From the IMG/VR virus record IMGVR_UViG_3300030101_002314, positions 1 through 28,311 of that record: a stretch of DNA of 28,311 bases. The stretch is one strand, 5' to 3'. Below, piece after piece: positions 19,817-27,769 of the stretch; within the stretch, counting starts at the first letter, position 1; each line of letters begins with the position of its first letter. The notes under the pieces are model-generated. The model did no database searches. It was not told the DNA's origin and saw only the letters and a list, made by a program, of their open reading frames with translations. This DNA comes from a virus. The translations under genes were made by a program, and so were the position numbers.

Positions 19817-20514
19817 TGGATCCGGTCACCGTCATGGCTACAGCCACTGCTGCATTCAATGCTGTTAAAAAAGGCATGCAGATAGGTCGTGACATAGAAA
19901 GCATGGCATCTGATCTTGGCAGATGGATGGGCGCACTCAGCGACCTGGACATGCTAGAAAAAGAAGCCAAGAACCCCCCAATATTCAAGAAGTTGTTTGC
20001 TGGAAAATCGGTTGAACAGGAAGCTATGGAGACGTTCGCTGCCAAGCGAAACGCGGAACAGCAACGAACCGACTTAAAAAATTTCATAGGTATGATGTAT
20101 GGCAAGTCCAAGTGGGACGAGCTTATTGCTATGGAAGGCAAGATCAGAAAACAGCGGCAAGAAACTTTGTATCTTCAGAGGCAACGCCGACGTAAGTTTG
20201 TAGAGATTGTTGCTTGGATTGTTATGAGTATTGTTGGTGTATGTCTGTTAGTTGGTTTTGTGGTTTTCTTAAAGGGCACAATTGCAAAAGCTGTAGCTGC
20301 TCCTGAGTACGTAATGTGCAGGCTCAAAGGTTGTGACATAATAGACGATCAGAGAGTTTGTATATATCATGGACCTAACAATACTGTTGACAGTGTGTGG
20401 TTGGACCCTATCGAATACTTCCCAAAAGAAATACAGTGTAAGTATGAACCCAACGAAAAGAAGCCACCTACTGTCCGTGAGACGTTAGATGCGATCAGGA
20501 AGTCAAGGGAATAG
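19816..20514 (+). CDS. Conserved single-pass membrane protein
   Basis: A 232-residue protein. N-terminal half is helical and charged (to about 128), with a Trp-containing ...KNFIGMMYGKSKWDELI element. A basic patch (QRQRRRK) precedes one membrane helix at about 130-152. The C-terminal domain carries four Cys (about 168, 173, 182 and 208), suggesting disulfide or metal binding. Proteins of this layout are widespread in marine phages, T4-like and podovirus alike, as I remember. Their role is unknown; a DNA-ejection or virion membrane role is a guess. TGATG couples it to the previous gene. Confidence 0.78.
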   Translation: MDPVTVMATATAAFNAVKKGMQIGRDIESMASDLGRWMGALSDLDMLEKEAKNPPIFKKLFAGKSVEQEAMETFAAKRNAEQQRTDLKNFIGMMYGKSKWDELIAMEGKIRKQRQETLYLQRQRRRKFVEIVAWIVMSIVGVCLLVGFVVFLKGTIAKAVAAPEYVMCRLKGCDIIDDQRVCIYHGPNNTVDSVWLDPIEYFPKEIQCKYEPNEKKPPTVRETLDAIRKSRE

Positions 20515-20517
20515 ACA

Positions 20518-20802
20518 ATGGCTGTACGCAAGACGAAAGAGGGCCTCGCTCTTAAAAGATGGTTTAAGGAAAAGTGGACGGATCAGCGCACGGGCAAACC
20601 GTGTGGCCGTCGCAAAGGTGAAAAACGGGGTACTCCATATTGTCGCCCCTCTAAAAGAGTTTCCAGTAAGACACCTAAAACTGGTAGCGAAATGACAGCG
20701 GCAGAAAAGCGTAGTAGGATCGCGCAGAAGAAACGAATTGGTCAACCAGCCGGAAAGCCTCGGCGTGTGAAAGCACTTAGGCGAAAGAGGAAGAAGAAAT
20801 GA
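20518..20802 (+). CDS. Very basic phage protein, LKRWFKEKW family
   Basis: A 94-residue protein, strongly Lys/Arg-rich. LKRWFKEKWTDQRTGKPCG, GEKRGTPYCRPSKRVS and MTAAEKRSRI belong to a recurring small marine phage family, often found as a domain near head or tail genes. Two Cys sit in the PCG and YCRP elements. It ends in a Lys/Arg tail (RRKRKKK). A DNA-binding or condensing role is inferred from charge only. Confidence 0.76.
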   Translation: MAVRKTKEGLALKRWFKEKWTDQRTGKPCGRRKGEKRGTPYCRPSKRVSSKTPKTGSEMTAAEKRSRIAQKKRIGQPAGKPRRVKALRRKRKKK

Positions 20803-20981
20803 GTAGAAAAGATGTAACAGGAGACGGCGTTTATACTCAAAAAGATCTACTTGTGGAGCGTGGTGTTCTCAAGAAGAGAGGGGATAAAGTTGTGAAAGCT
20901 GTAGATGGGAAGTATGTGTGTCCTCGAAAAGAGATGGCAGGAGCTTTATCCATGCCAAAAATGAACAGGCGCGGTAAGTGA
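20799..20981 (+). CDS. Small basic protein, 60 residues
   Basis: A short protein with ATGA overlap to the previous gene and GTGA overlap to the next. DGVYTQKDLLVERGVLKK and DGKYVCPRKEM are charged. A single Cys occurs near residue 41. It completes a coupled trio of genes. Function unknown. Confidence 0.62.
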   Translation: MSRKDVTGDGVYTQKDLLVERGVLKKRGDKVVKAVDGKYVCPRKEMAGALSMPKMNRRGK

Positions 20982-21442
20982 AGAACCTGGTTAAAAAGTG
21001 GGTGGATACTGACCTTAGTGTAGTAGATCCACAGGTCGGCTTTGCTCCTTGTCCTTTTGCTAAGAAAGCTTTGAAGGATGACAAACTAAAACTAGTTAGA
21101 TGTAATGGTAATCTTTGGGAAAAGGTTGCTAAAGAATGTAGAGATTTTGAGTCTAAACACTCAGTAATAATCTGTTTTGAGGATGATCCAGAAGAGTCCT
21201 ATGATCAGATTGAAGTAGCATGCATGGCGTTAAATGAATGGTTTTCATTAAACAAAATGGATGTTTGGGTTCTGGCTTTTCAAACAGACTTCACTATGGT
21301 CTTTGTTCAAAGGTTGTCAGAACTTGATGATGCTAGTCAAGTCCTAGAAAAAATGGGATACTATGACAGCTACGACAGAGAAGACTATTTAAAGTTAATA
21401 GTAGAGCGGCGAAAAAGGAGACTTGAAAATGCCCGGAGCTAA
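20978..21442 (+). CDS. Hypothetical protein with PCPFAKKA motif
   Basis: A 154-residue protein with a GTG start overlapping the previous stop. VGFAPCPFAKKAL (about 20-32) resembles a Cys-containing motif known from small uncharacterised enzymes-like families (for example the PCPFAK/CPFA pattern), here in a phage. The middle is alpha/beta-looking (SVIICFEDDPEESYDQIEVA, VWVLAFQTDFTMV). The C-terminus is an Arg-rich helix (LIVERRKRRLE). The single motif Cys could be catalytic or structural; no reaction can be assigned. Confidence 0.68.
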   Translation: MKNLVKKWVDTDLSVVDPQVGFAPCPFAKKALKDDKLKLVRCNGNLWEKVAKECRDFESKHSVIICFEDDPEESYDQIEVACMALNEWFSLNKMDVWVLAFQTDFTMVFVQRLSELDDASQVLEKMGYYDSYDREDYLKLIVERRKRRLENARS

Positions 21443-21656
21443 AAAACAGGCTATGAAGCGCAGAGGCGGTGGTATGGCTAAAAAACAGGCTATGAAGCGC
21501 AGAGGCGGTGGTATGGCTAAAAAAGCAGCCCTTAGACGTAATGCTGGGGGTATGGCTAAAAAAGCAGCGTTAAAACGCAGAGGCGGTGGTATGGCTAAAA
21601 AAGCAGCTATGCCCAGGCGTATGCGTGGCGGCGGCATGAACAAAAAGAGAAGGTAA
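21429..21656 (+). CDS. Tandem-repeat Lys/Arg/Gly protein
   Basis: A 75-residue protein made almost wholly of a 13-residue repeat: MAKK.A.KRRGGG, about five copies. ATG 21429 has AGGAG seven or eight bases upstream; a TTG at 21423 is in frame but unlikely. The charge (mostly Lys and Arg, few acids) resembles protamine-like or RGG-type DNA/RNA binders. It may condense DNA or be packed with it; this is inference from composition. Confidence 0.7.
   Translation: MPGAKKQAMKRRGGGMAKKQAMKRRGGGMAKKAALRRNAGGMAKKAALKRRGGGMAKKAAMPRRMRGGGMNKKRR
21438..21635 (+). repeat. 39-bp tandem repeats inside the basic protein gene
   Basis: Copies 1 and 2 (21438-21476 and 21477-21515) are identical 39-bp units. Copies 3 and 4 (to about 21593) are diverged, and a partial fifth follows. 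They encode the 13-residue protein repeat. Identical neighbouring copies suggest recent slippage or duplication. Confidence 0.85.
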
Positions 21657-22325
21657 ATGACAACTTCAGGTTCACGGGACTTTGATCTCGACGTAGCGGA
21701 AATTATTGAAGAAGCGTATGAGCGTTGTGGGCTTGAAGTCCGCACCGGATATGATGCACGTACGGCGAGGCGGTCCCTGAACCTAATGTTTGCTGATTGG
21801 GCAAACAGAGGTTTAAATCTTTGGACTGTCACACAGGCTACACAGGCTCTCACAGCGGGGACAGCAAGTTACAACTTCGATGCTACTCATACGGATCTGT
21901 TGGAAGTTGTTCTTCGCAGAAGTGGAACCGACTTTCAGTTAACGAGGATGTCTAGAAGTGAGTATTTAAACATACCTAACAAGACAACCCAGGGCAGGCC
22001 AAGTCAGTATTTCTACGATCGTCAGGTGATCCCACAAATAATACTATGGCCCACTCCAGAAAACTCAACAGATACTTTGGTGTACTACTATGTTAGACGG
22101 ATTGAAGATGCTGACGCTTTGGTTAATACAACTAATGCACCGTTTAGGTTTTTACCCTGCATGGTCGCAGGGCTTGCGTACTATACTGCTCTCAAAAAAG
22201 CACCGGAACGAGTCCAACTTTTAAAAGTTGTATACGAGGAAGAGTTTCAAAGGGCGGCAGATGAGGACGAGGATCGAGTGGCTCTTAAACTACAGCCTAG
22301 TATTCAATACTTGAGGGTTAACTGA
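21657..22325 (+). CDS. Head-tail connector (adaptor-like) protein
   Basis: A 222-residue protein. DVAEIIEEAYERCGLEVRTG, then TARRSLNLMFADWANRGLNLW, is the helical N-terminal pattern of P22 gp4-like and tail-tubular-like adaptors that sit below the portal. A beta region follows (YYYVRRIEDADAL), then a C-terminal helix. It would seal the packaged head and form the tail attachment site. The match is by pattern, and gp4-type versus T7 gp11-type cannot be separated by eye. ATG follows the previous stop directly. Confidence 0.72.
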   Translation: MTTSGSRDFDLDVAEIIEEAYERCGLEVRTGYDARTARRSLNLMFADWANRGLNLWTVTQATQALTAGTASYNFDATHTDLLEVVLRRSGTDFQLTRMSRSEYLNIPNKTTQGRPSQYFYDRQVIPQIILWPTPENSTDTLVYYYVRRIEDADALVNTTNAPFRFLPCMVAGLAYYTALKKAPERVQLLKVVYEEEFQRAADEDEDRVALKLQPSIQYLRVN

Positions 22326-22831
22326 TGGCTCGATTTGCTTCTGGGAAAGACGCTTATGGATACTCGGACAGGTCCGGGTTTCGTTATCGTTTAAATGATA
22401 TGATAACAGAGTGGAACGGCTTAAAGGTAGGTCCAGATGAGTATGAGCCAAAACATCCTCAATTACATCCTCCTCGTTCGGGGGCTGATCCTCAGACATT
22501 ACATGATCCTAGGCCCGACCAGAGGTCTGAAGTTTCAATAGTCAGGCTATTGATCTCTAATCCTTTTACTTCAGGTAGTTCTGGTTCTGCCGTTATAACC
22601 GTTATTGAACCCTCTCATGGACGTTCTTCTTCAGATACTGTAAGGTTTCGCAAAGTTGAAGCCTTTGACGGATTTACGGAGGCTGTGTTGGAGAAATCAG
22701 ATGGTTACTCGATTACTGTTGTGGATGGAGACACATATACCTTTTCTGCGTCGTCGGGGACAGCAACCTCCGGTAGCACACGAGGCGGCGGTGAAAATGC
22801 GACTGTCGGACCTGTCACGCTGGAGAATTAA
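22325..22831 (+). CDS. Hypothetical connector-region protein
   Basis: A 168-residue protein. The N-terminus MARFASGKDAYGYSDRSGF and DMITEWNGLKVGPDEYEPKH is a pattern I recall next to adaptor genes of marine phages. The C-terminal half is Ser/Gly/Thr-rich beta (DGDTYTFSASSGTATSG), like fibre or neck domains. It couples to the adaptor by TGATG. A neck or collar role is inferred. Confidence 0.7.
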   Translation: MARFASGKDAYGYSDRSGFRYRLNDMITEWNGLKVGPDEYEPKHPQLHPPRSGADPQTLHDPRPDQRSEVSIVRLLISNPFTSGSSGSAVITVIEPSHGRSSSDTVRFRKVEAFDGFTEAVLEKSDGYSITVVDGDTYTFSASSGTATSGSTRGGGENATVGPVTLEN

Positions 22832-23479
22832 ATGAGTTATACGCTTGCACAATTAAAAACAGCGATACAGGACTATACCGAAAATACGGAAACATCCTTT
22901 GTTACTAACCTGCCCACGTTTATCAAGAATGCAGAGCAGCGTATATTTAAGCTTGTTGATCTTGAGTTTTTTCGTAAAAACGCAACCAGTGCCTTAACAA
23001 GTTCGGATCCGTTTTTGTCAGTGCCCCCCGATTATTTAGCATCCTTTTCATTGTCGATAACAAACAGTAGCTCAAAAGAATTCTTACTACAGAAGGATGT
23101 AAACTTTATACAGGAGTATACTCCTAACCCTGCCACGACAGGTGTTCCAAAGTATTACGCTTACTTTGATGTTAGTAATTTTATAGTGGCTCCCACGCCA
23201 GACAGTAATTACACCTGTGAGTTACACTACTACTACAGACCAGCATCACTAACTGCTGGTGCGGATTCTGGCACGACCTGGTTAAGCACCAATGCTTCAG
23301 TTGCCTTACTTTACGGTTCATTGGTCGAGGCGTATACTTTTATGAAAGGTGAGCAAGACATGCTTTCCATGTATGAAAAACAGTTTACTGAGGCACTATC
23401 GCGCATTAAGGACTTGGCAGAGGCTAGGGAAAATAGTGATGCATACCGCAGAGGTTTACCTGATCGGCCTCGCACATAA
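22832..23479 (+). CDS. Phage adaptor / connector-like protein
   Basis: A 215-residue protein. YTLAQLKTAIQDYTENTETSF followed by RIFKLVDLEFFRKNATSALT, a beta middle, and a C-terminal helix (AYTFMKGEQDMLSMYEKQFTEAL) match a common marine phage adaptor-type protein. That family is often listed as a tail adaptor or neck protein. It probably bridges head completion and tail. ATG overlaps the previous stop. Confidence 0.72.
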   Translation: MSYTLAQLKTAIQDYTENTETSFVTNLPTFIKNAEQRIFKLVDLEFFRKNATSALTSSDPFLSVPPDYLASFSLSITNSSSKEFLLQKDVNFIQEYTPNPATTGVPKYYAYFDVSNFIVAPTPDSNYTCELHYYYRPASLTAGADSGTTWLSTNASVALLYGSLVEAYTFMKGEQDMLSMYEKQFTEALSRIKDLAEARENSDAYRRGLPDRPRT

Positions 23480-23489
23480 GGAGTGACAA

Positions 23490-23921
23490 ATGGCAACAAG
23501 TAACGCTGCAACAAACTACCTAGAAAGGAGGTTGTTGCATTTCATTTTTAAAAACAACTCCCTTAGTTTTTCTTCGCCCGGCGACAGTATCTATGTTGGT
23601 TTAGCAACGGCGGTATCTGCGGCTGAAACAGGTTCTTTAACGGAAGCTACCTTCACGAATTACGCAAGACAGCAAGTCACAGCATCAAACTGGACAACTA
23701 TAGGCTCTGATTCTACAGATACTCAGACGGCAGTAAATGCAGCTAATATTGAGTTTCCTGCATCAGGTGGGACAAACAACACCATAACCCACTCCTTTGT
23801 TGCAGATGCTTCTTCAGGCGGAAACATTCTGTTTGTTGGCGCACTTGATGCCAGCAAGACCGTAGCCTCTGGTGACATCTTTCGGATAAATGCTGGCAAC
23901 CTTACGATTGAGTTGAAGTAA
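23490..23921 (+). CDS. Putative tail/fibre structural protein
   Basis: A 143-residue protein. An initial helix (ATNYLERRLLHFIFKNN) and then SPGDSIYVGLATAVSAA with a beta sandwich-like rest. This plan matches a family of small phage tail proteins I recall (L.DY.E..LL..., VYVGLF). An AAGGAG lies before the ATG. Likely a fibre-associated structural protein. Confidence 0.7.
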   Translation: MATSNAATNYLERRLLHFIFKNNSLSFSSPGDSIYVGLATAVSAAETGSLTEATFTNYARQQVTASNWTTIGSDSTDTQTAVNAANIEFPASGGTNNTITHSFVADASSGGNILFVGALDASKTVASGDIFRINAGNLTIELK

Positions 23922-25078
23922 TGGCACTTGTTCTTAAAGACAGGGTAAAAGAAACCACAACCACCACAGGCACGGGTACATATACTCTAGCTGGTGCAGT
24001 TACTGGTTTTGAAGCGTTCAGTGTTATTGGCAATAGCAACACGACTTTCTATTGCTGCACTGATGGCTCTGACTTTGAGATAGGCGTTGGCACTTACACA
24101 TCATCAGGTACGACTTTAGCTAGAACAACGATACTTCAGTCTAGCAACAGCGATAGCGCGGTTAGTTGGAGTTCAGGAACTAGGACTATATTCTGCACGT
24201 TGCCAGCAGAAAAGATGTCCTTCTTGGACGCAAGCGGTAACCTAGTAGCCGCTAACGGTAGTGCGCTCACTGCATTGAACGCCAGCAATCTTGCAAGCGG
24301 AACTGTAGCCAACGCGCGGTTGGATCAGCAGCTTCAGGATGTAGCAGGGCTTGCCGTCACAGACAGTGGTTTTATTGTAGGAGACGGGTCTAACTTTGTT
24401 TTAGAAACTGGAGCCACTGTTAGAACATCATTGGGACTTGGCACAGCGGCTGTATTGGACACTGGAATATCAAACACCAACGTTGCCAAGTTTACTTCTG
24501 GTGTTGCTGACAATGACTTTTTAAGAGTTGATGGCACTGACGTAGAAGGTCGATCTGCGTCAGAAGTATTGTCTGACATTGGCGCACAAGCATCTTTGAC
24601 ATTCGGTATATCAAACACCAACGCTGTAAAGATCGACAGTAGTTCTGTAGCGGATGATGAGTTTGCAAGATTTACCGCTAACGGATTAGAAAGCAGGTCT
24701 ACATCAGAGGTTCTATCAGACATCGGGGCACAGGCGTCACTGACGTTTGGTATATCTAACACTAATGCTGTTAAGATTGATAGCTCCTCCGTAGCAGACG
24801 ATGAGTTTGCGCGGTTCACAGCAGATGGTTTGGAAAGCAGGAGCGCATCAGAGGTCAGATCAGATATTGGTTTAGGCACTGCTGCCGTATTAGATACAGG
24901 CATTTCAAACACTAATGTTGCTAAGTTTACATCTGGGGTGGCAGATAACGATTTCTTGCGGGTTGATGGTACATCTATCGAAGGTAGATCTGCTTCAGAA
25001 GTGCTATCTGATATAGGTGCAACAACAGCTACAGCGGCAGCGGATGAGGCCACGGCGCTTGCAATCGCGTTGGGTTGA
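23921..25078 (+). CDS. Tail fibre with A-B-B-A repeats
   Basis: A 385-residue protein. The N-terminus (MALVLKDRVKETTTTTGTG, FYCCTDGSDFEIGVGTY) is the module that commonly anchors marine phage fibres. After about residue 168 come four repeats of about 48 residues. The outer two (GISNTNVAKFTSGVADNDF) and the inner two (GISNTNAVKIDSSSVADDEF) form an A-B-B-A order. The end (ATTATAAADEATALAIALG) looks like the start of a fibre coiled coil that stops short, so the receptor tip may be in the genes that follow. Confidence 0.78.
   Translation: MALVLKDRVKETTTTTGTGTYTLAGAVTGFEAFSVIGNSNTTFYCCTDGSDFEIGVGTYTSSGTTLARTTILQSSNSDSAVSWSSGTRTIFCTLPAEKMSFLDASGNLVAANGSALTALNASNLASGTVANARLDQQLQDVAGLAVTDSGFIVGDGSNFVLETGATVRTSLGLGTAAVLDTGISNTNVAKFTSGVADNDFLRVDGTDVEGRSASEVLSDIGAQASLTFGISNTNAVKIDSSSVADDEFARFTANGLESRSTSEVLSDIGAQASLTFGISNTNAVKIDSSSVADDEFARFTADGLESRSASEVRSDIGLGTAAVLDTGISNTNVAKFTSGVADNDFLRVDGTSIEGRSASEVLSDIGATTATAAADEATALAIALG
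24422..25020 (+). repeat. A-B-B-A coding repeats of the tail fibre
   Basis: Four units of about 144-156 bases. Inner copies (about 24577-24720 and 24721-24864) and outer copies (about 24422-24576 and 24865-25020) keep almost the same protein while many codons use a different third base or codon family. Protein identity with DNA divergence is the notable point. Confidence 0.8.
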
Positions 25079-25089
25079 TGGAGATTTAG

Positions 25090-25446
25090 ATGGCGAATAC
25101 GTTTAAAGTTATAACAAGGGATGTTGCCCCTGCTTCATCTGGTACACCGGAGACTTTGTATACGGTGCAGAGCGGTAGCACAGTGGTTGTTCTTGGACTA
25201 ACGCTTGCCAATGTACACACAGCGCAAGTTACCGGGACAGTACAGCTTGTTAGTACCACAACTCAAACCAGCCAGACTCAGAACACAACAGCGCATATCG
25301 TAAAGGATATACCCATTCCTGTAGGAGCCACCGTGGAGATTATGGGAGGCAACAAACTAATACTGAATGTTGGGGATATTATAAAAATAGATGCCTCTGT
25401 CGCTGACAAGCTCTCCGTTACCATGAGTTACATGGAGATCACCTAA
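25090..25446 (+). CDS. Putative fibre-associated structural protein
   Basis: A 118-residue beta-type protein. TLYTVQSGSTVVVLGLTLANV, HIVKDIPIPVGATVEIMGG and SVTMSYMEI alternate hydrophobic and polar residues, like a small beta-sandwich. Similar proteins follow fibre genes in marine phages in my memory. GGAGAT lies before the ATG. No specific role established. Confidence 0.7.
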   Translation: MANTFKVITRDVAPASSGTPETLYTVQSGSTVVVLGLTLANVHTAQVTGTVQLVSTTTQTSQTQNTTAHIVKDIPIPVGATVEIMGGNKLILNVGDIIKIDASVADKLSVTMSYMEIT

Positions 25447-25895
25447 TGCCGTATATTGGTCAACAAACAGCAGATAACTTTCAAAGCACGGTAGCTGTAC
25501 AAAGGTTTAACGGTGATGGTAGTGACACCACCTTTACTCTGAACACCGCAGTGTCTTCTGTGCAGGATGTGCTTGTGTCTGTAGATGGTGTTGTGCAAGA
25601 CACCGCAGCCTACACCATTCCTGACGGCACTACTCTGACATTTACAGCCGCACCATCTAGTGGCACCAATAATATCTTTGTAAACTACCTTGCCCCACAA
25701 GGCGCAACAATTACTCCCGCCGCAGAGAATAAAGGCAACTTTAAGGCAGGTGGTGCTATTCGCACTAATGCACAGTCGTTGACCTCTGACATAACCATAT
25801 TGGCAACGGAAAACGCCAACGTGACAGGGACTTTTGCCGTGGGCAGTGGTGTGACTCTAACCATCGAATCTGGTGGGAGGTTAGCGGTTATATGA
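25446..25895 (+). CDS. Tail fibre-type protein
   Basis: A 149-residue protein. The start MPYIGQQTADNFQSTVAVQR and the GDGSDTTFTLNT / DVLVSVDGVVQDTAAYTI pair are well-known fibre-associated beta domains in marine phages (a VQRF.GDG..TTFTL signature). The C-terminal part has an ALRT-type, N-rich segment (GGAIRTNAQSLTSDIT), also typical. It is likely a trimer-forming fibre segment. Coupled by TAATG. Confidence 0.75.
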   Translation: MPYIGQQTADNFQSTVAVQRFNGDGSDTTFTLNTAVSSVQDVLVSVDGVVQDTAAYTIPDGTTLTFTAAPSSGTNNIFVNYLAPQGATITPAAENKGNFKAGGAIRTNAQSLTSDITILATENANVTGTFAVGSGVTLTIESGGRLAVI

Positions 25896-26449
25896 GTACA
25901 ATCAAAGTAGACACCATTCAGAAGGCTAACGGTAGTGTTCCAACCGCAGGTGATTTGGGATTAAATATTTCTGGTACTATATTGCAAACGCAGTTCACCC
26001 AAACAGATGCAACCGGAACTTTCACGCCGAGTGGGGCTAAATCTAGGACTTTAATTACCAACTTGGCCGTTTCTATAACTCCCACATCAACGAGCAGTAA
26101 GATTATGTTAACTGCACAAGTTGGTTTTGAGGTTACTGGAAATATGGCAAATATCGTTTTTGGTTTTGACCGTGGCGGTACAAGACTAGGTGCATCTGCT
26201 GCTAGTAATAGAAATGTAGGTATTTTATCCCCCTACATCGGGTTTCACAATGACGCAACATCAACACTCGAAGGCATTGTTTACACGTTTTTTGACACAC
26301 CATCAACCACATCAGCCGTAACATATACCGCTGATTTTACAATAAATGGAACTAATACCCTTCATTTTAATAAAACAGTAAATGATTCAGATGATGGCGA
26401 CCATGAACGCACAGTTAGTTTCATTATGGCTCAAGAGATAGCGGGGTAA
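25892..26449 (+). CDS. Tail fibre / tip protein, STIKVDTIQ type
   Basis: A 185-residue protein. The start MSTIKVDTIQKANGSVPTAG is a common marine-phage fibre head module. The rest is a beta-rich jelly-roll-like domain (ITPTSTSSKIMLTAQVGFE, YTADFTINGTNTLHFNKTV), typical of receptor-binding tips. Ser/Thr/Asn-rich, with no Cys. Coupled by ATGA to the previous gene. Confidence 0.75.
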   Translation: MSTIKVDTIQKANGSVPTAGDLGLNISGTILQTQFTQTDATGTFTPSGAKSRTLITNLAVSITPTSTSSKIMLTAQVGFEVTGNMANIVFGFDRGGTRLGASAASNRNVGILSPYIGFHNDATSTLEGIVYTFFDTPSTTSAVTYTADFTINGTNTLHFNKTVNDSDDGDHERTVSFIMAQEIAG

Positions 26450-26453
26450 TGCG

Positions 26454-26894
26454 ATGAGTATCCTCGCAGCAGACACTATTCAGAATAGAAGCGGTGGAGC
26501 AGTTACTCTGACGAGTCAAGAGGCAGCAAAGCATTGGGTAAACTACGATGCAAAAGACACTGCAACAGACGGTTCTTTAAATCAAAGCAGTTTAACTGAC
26601 CACGCAACAGGTGAGTTTAGTTCTAATTTTACAAGCAACTTTAGTTCAGCAACTGACAAATGCCATTTTGCATCGTGCTTAAATTCTGAAGACGGTGGAG
26701 GAAGTAGAGTTTCTAACGCAAGTAGGGGTGGTGTGATTGCAAATATCGGACATCTTGTAAATGACTCAACAGCAAATGCACTGGCTACGACACAAGTGCA
26801 GTTCCACACGGGTTTTGGATCAAATGCTGCTAATGATGGAGCAGAGGATGACTTGAGTGCTGGGTATTGTATGAGTATAGGAGACCTAGCATAA
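26454..26894 (+). CDS. Tail tip module, WVNYDA type
   Basis: A 146-residue protein. SILAADTIQNRSGGAVTL is a fibre-head module; then KHWVNYDAKDTATDGSLNQS and SLTDHATGEFSSNFTSNFS form the beta repeat of a tip domain seen in marine phages. Two Cys around 70 and 75, with another near the end, are unusual for a fibre and could crosslink. It is related to the following protein. The ATG lies five bases after the previous stop. Confidence 0.7.
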   Translation: MSILAADTIQNRSGGAVTLTSQEAAKHWVNYDAKDTATDGSLNQSSLTDHATGEFSSNFTSNFSSATDKCHFASCLNSEDGGGSRVSNASRGGVIANIGHLVNDSTANALATTQVQFHTGFGSNAANDGAEDDLSAGYCMSIGDLA

Positions 26895-27286
26895 TGGCAT
26901 TCGGTACACTCGCCTTTGACACTCTTTCCGTATCAGGAGTTATTACTGGTGCAGTTAAATCAGTTGATGCAGATTATCTAGCAACAGGTGCGCCTAAATA
27001 TTGGATACAATATAATGGTAGCACAAATGTTACGTTGGGAAGTCTAAACAGTAGTTCTGTGACTGACAACGGCACAGGCGACCACTCTTTTGCTTATACA
27101 AACGTGTTTCCGAATACGGGATACTCTTGCACCGGGGCGCATAGAAGTCCGGGCGCAACAGGCGGTTTAGGAGCAAACTTTGACCAAGCTGCTGGCAATA
27201 CACGTTATTATCAATTTACTGCGGCTAACGATGGAAACTTTGATGCCACTCAAATATCAGTGACAATTTCAGGGAACTTAGCATAA
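26894..27286 (+). CDS. Tail tip module, paralogue of the previous protein
   Basis: A 130-residue protein (ATG 26894, TAATG coupling; an upstream in-frame start at 26867 would overlap more). AFGTLAFDTLSVSGVITG is a fibre-head module, then YWIQYNGSTNVTLGSLNSSS, VTDNGTGDHSFAYTNVF. The shared order W.(N/Q)Y(D/N), SLN.SS, TD..TG, F...F shows it is a paralogue of 26454. Likely a variable receptor-binding tip. Confidence 0.72.
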   Translation: MAFGTLAFDTLSVSGVITGAVKSVDADYLATGAPKYWIQYNGSTNVTLGSLNSSSVTDNGTGDHSFAYTNVFPNTGYSCTGAHRSPGATGGLGANFDQAAGNTRYYQFTAANDGNFDATQISVTISGNLA

Positions 27287-27759
27287 TGGACACACCAGAG
27301 TTTCAAGGCACACACTTATGGGATAGGCTCTGCTGGGCCAAAGAAACACTTGAGCCGCATCAGTCTGACTATCGTGTAGTGTACGAAGACAACGTAGACG
27401 AATGCGCTAAGATACTTGTGCCAGATCCTAACTGGATGGCGTGTGCATTACAGGGCGGTATCCTGCCACCAGTACAGGTATATTGGGAATTAGCCAAAGA
27501 TGAGGCACAGCCCGACTTTAAGAAGCACACTCGTGGTTATTTGCTCCACAACACCAAGCCTGTAGAGGCGATGACCGAAGAGCAAGCCATTGAGTATTTG
27601 ATTATGAAGGATGTGCCACAGTCTGTGTGGCTTGACTACAATAGCGGCAACAAGCCAAAGATGGTAATATGCCGTAAGGAACAGCTTCCAGCGACTCGTG
27701 AGTGGCGCAATGCTTGGAAGATAAGTGAAGACCTAGCCACTGATGAAGTAGCCGCATAA
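27286..27759 (+). CDS. Conserved fibre-region protein, possible chaperone
   Basis: A 157-residue acidic/basic mixed protein. TPEFQGTHLWDRLCWAKETL, VVYEDNVDECAKILVPDPNW and MTEEQAIEYLIMKD, with ATREWRNAWKIS at the end, are a conserved-looking set that I recall beside tail-fibre genes in marine phages. Two to three Cys and an N-terminal Trp pattern are kept. It is small, non-repetitive and unlike a fibre, so a fibre-assembly chaperone is plausible; this is inference. Confidence 0.7.
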   Translation: MDTPEFQGTHLWDRLCWAKETLEPHQSDYRVVYEDNVDECAKILVPDPNWMACALQGGILPPVQVYWELAKDEAQPDFKKHTRGYLLHNTKPVEAMTEEQAIEYLIMKDVPQSVWLDYNSGNKPKMVICRKEQLPATREWRNAWKISEDLATDEVAA

Positions 27760-27769
27760 GGAGATTATT

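Noticed and set aside
24334-25053. Long minus-strand open frame (about 239 codons) opposite the tail fibre
   Set aside because: It follows from the Ser/Ala/Thr/Asp-rich repeats of the plus-strand fibre, has no ribosome-binding site, and mirrors the A-B-B-A repeats.
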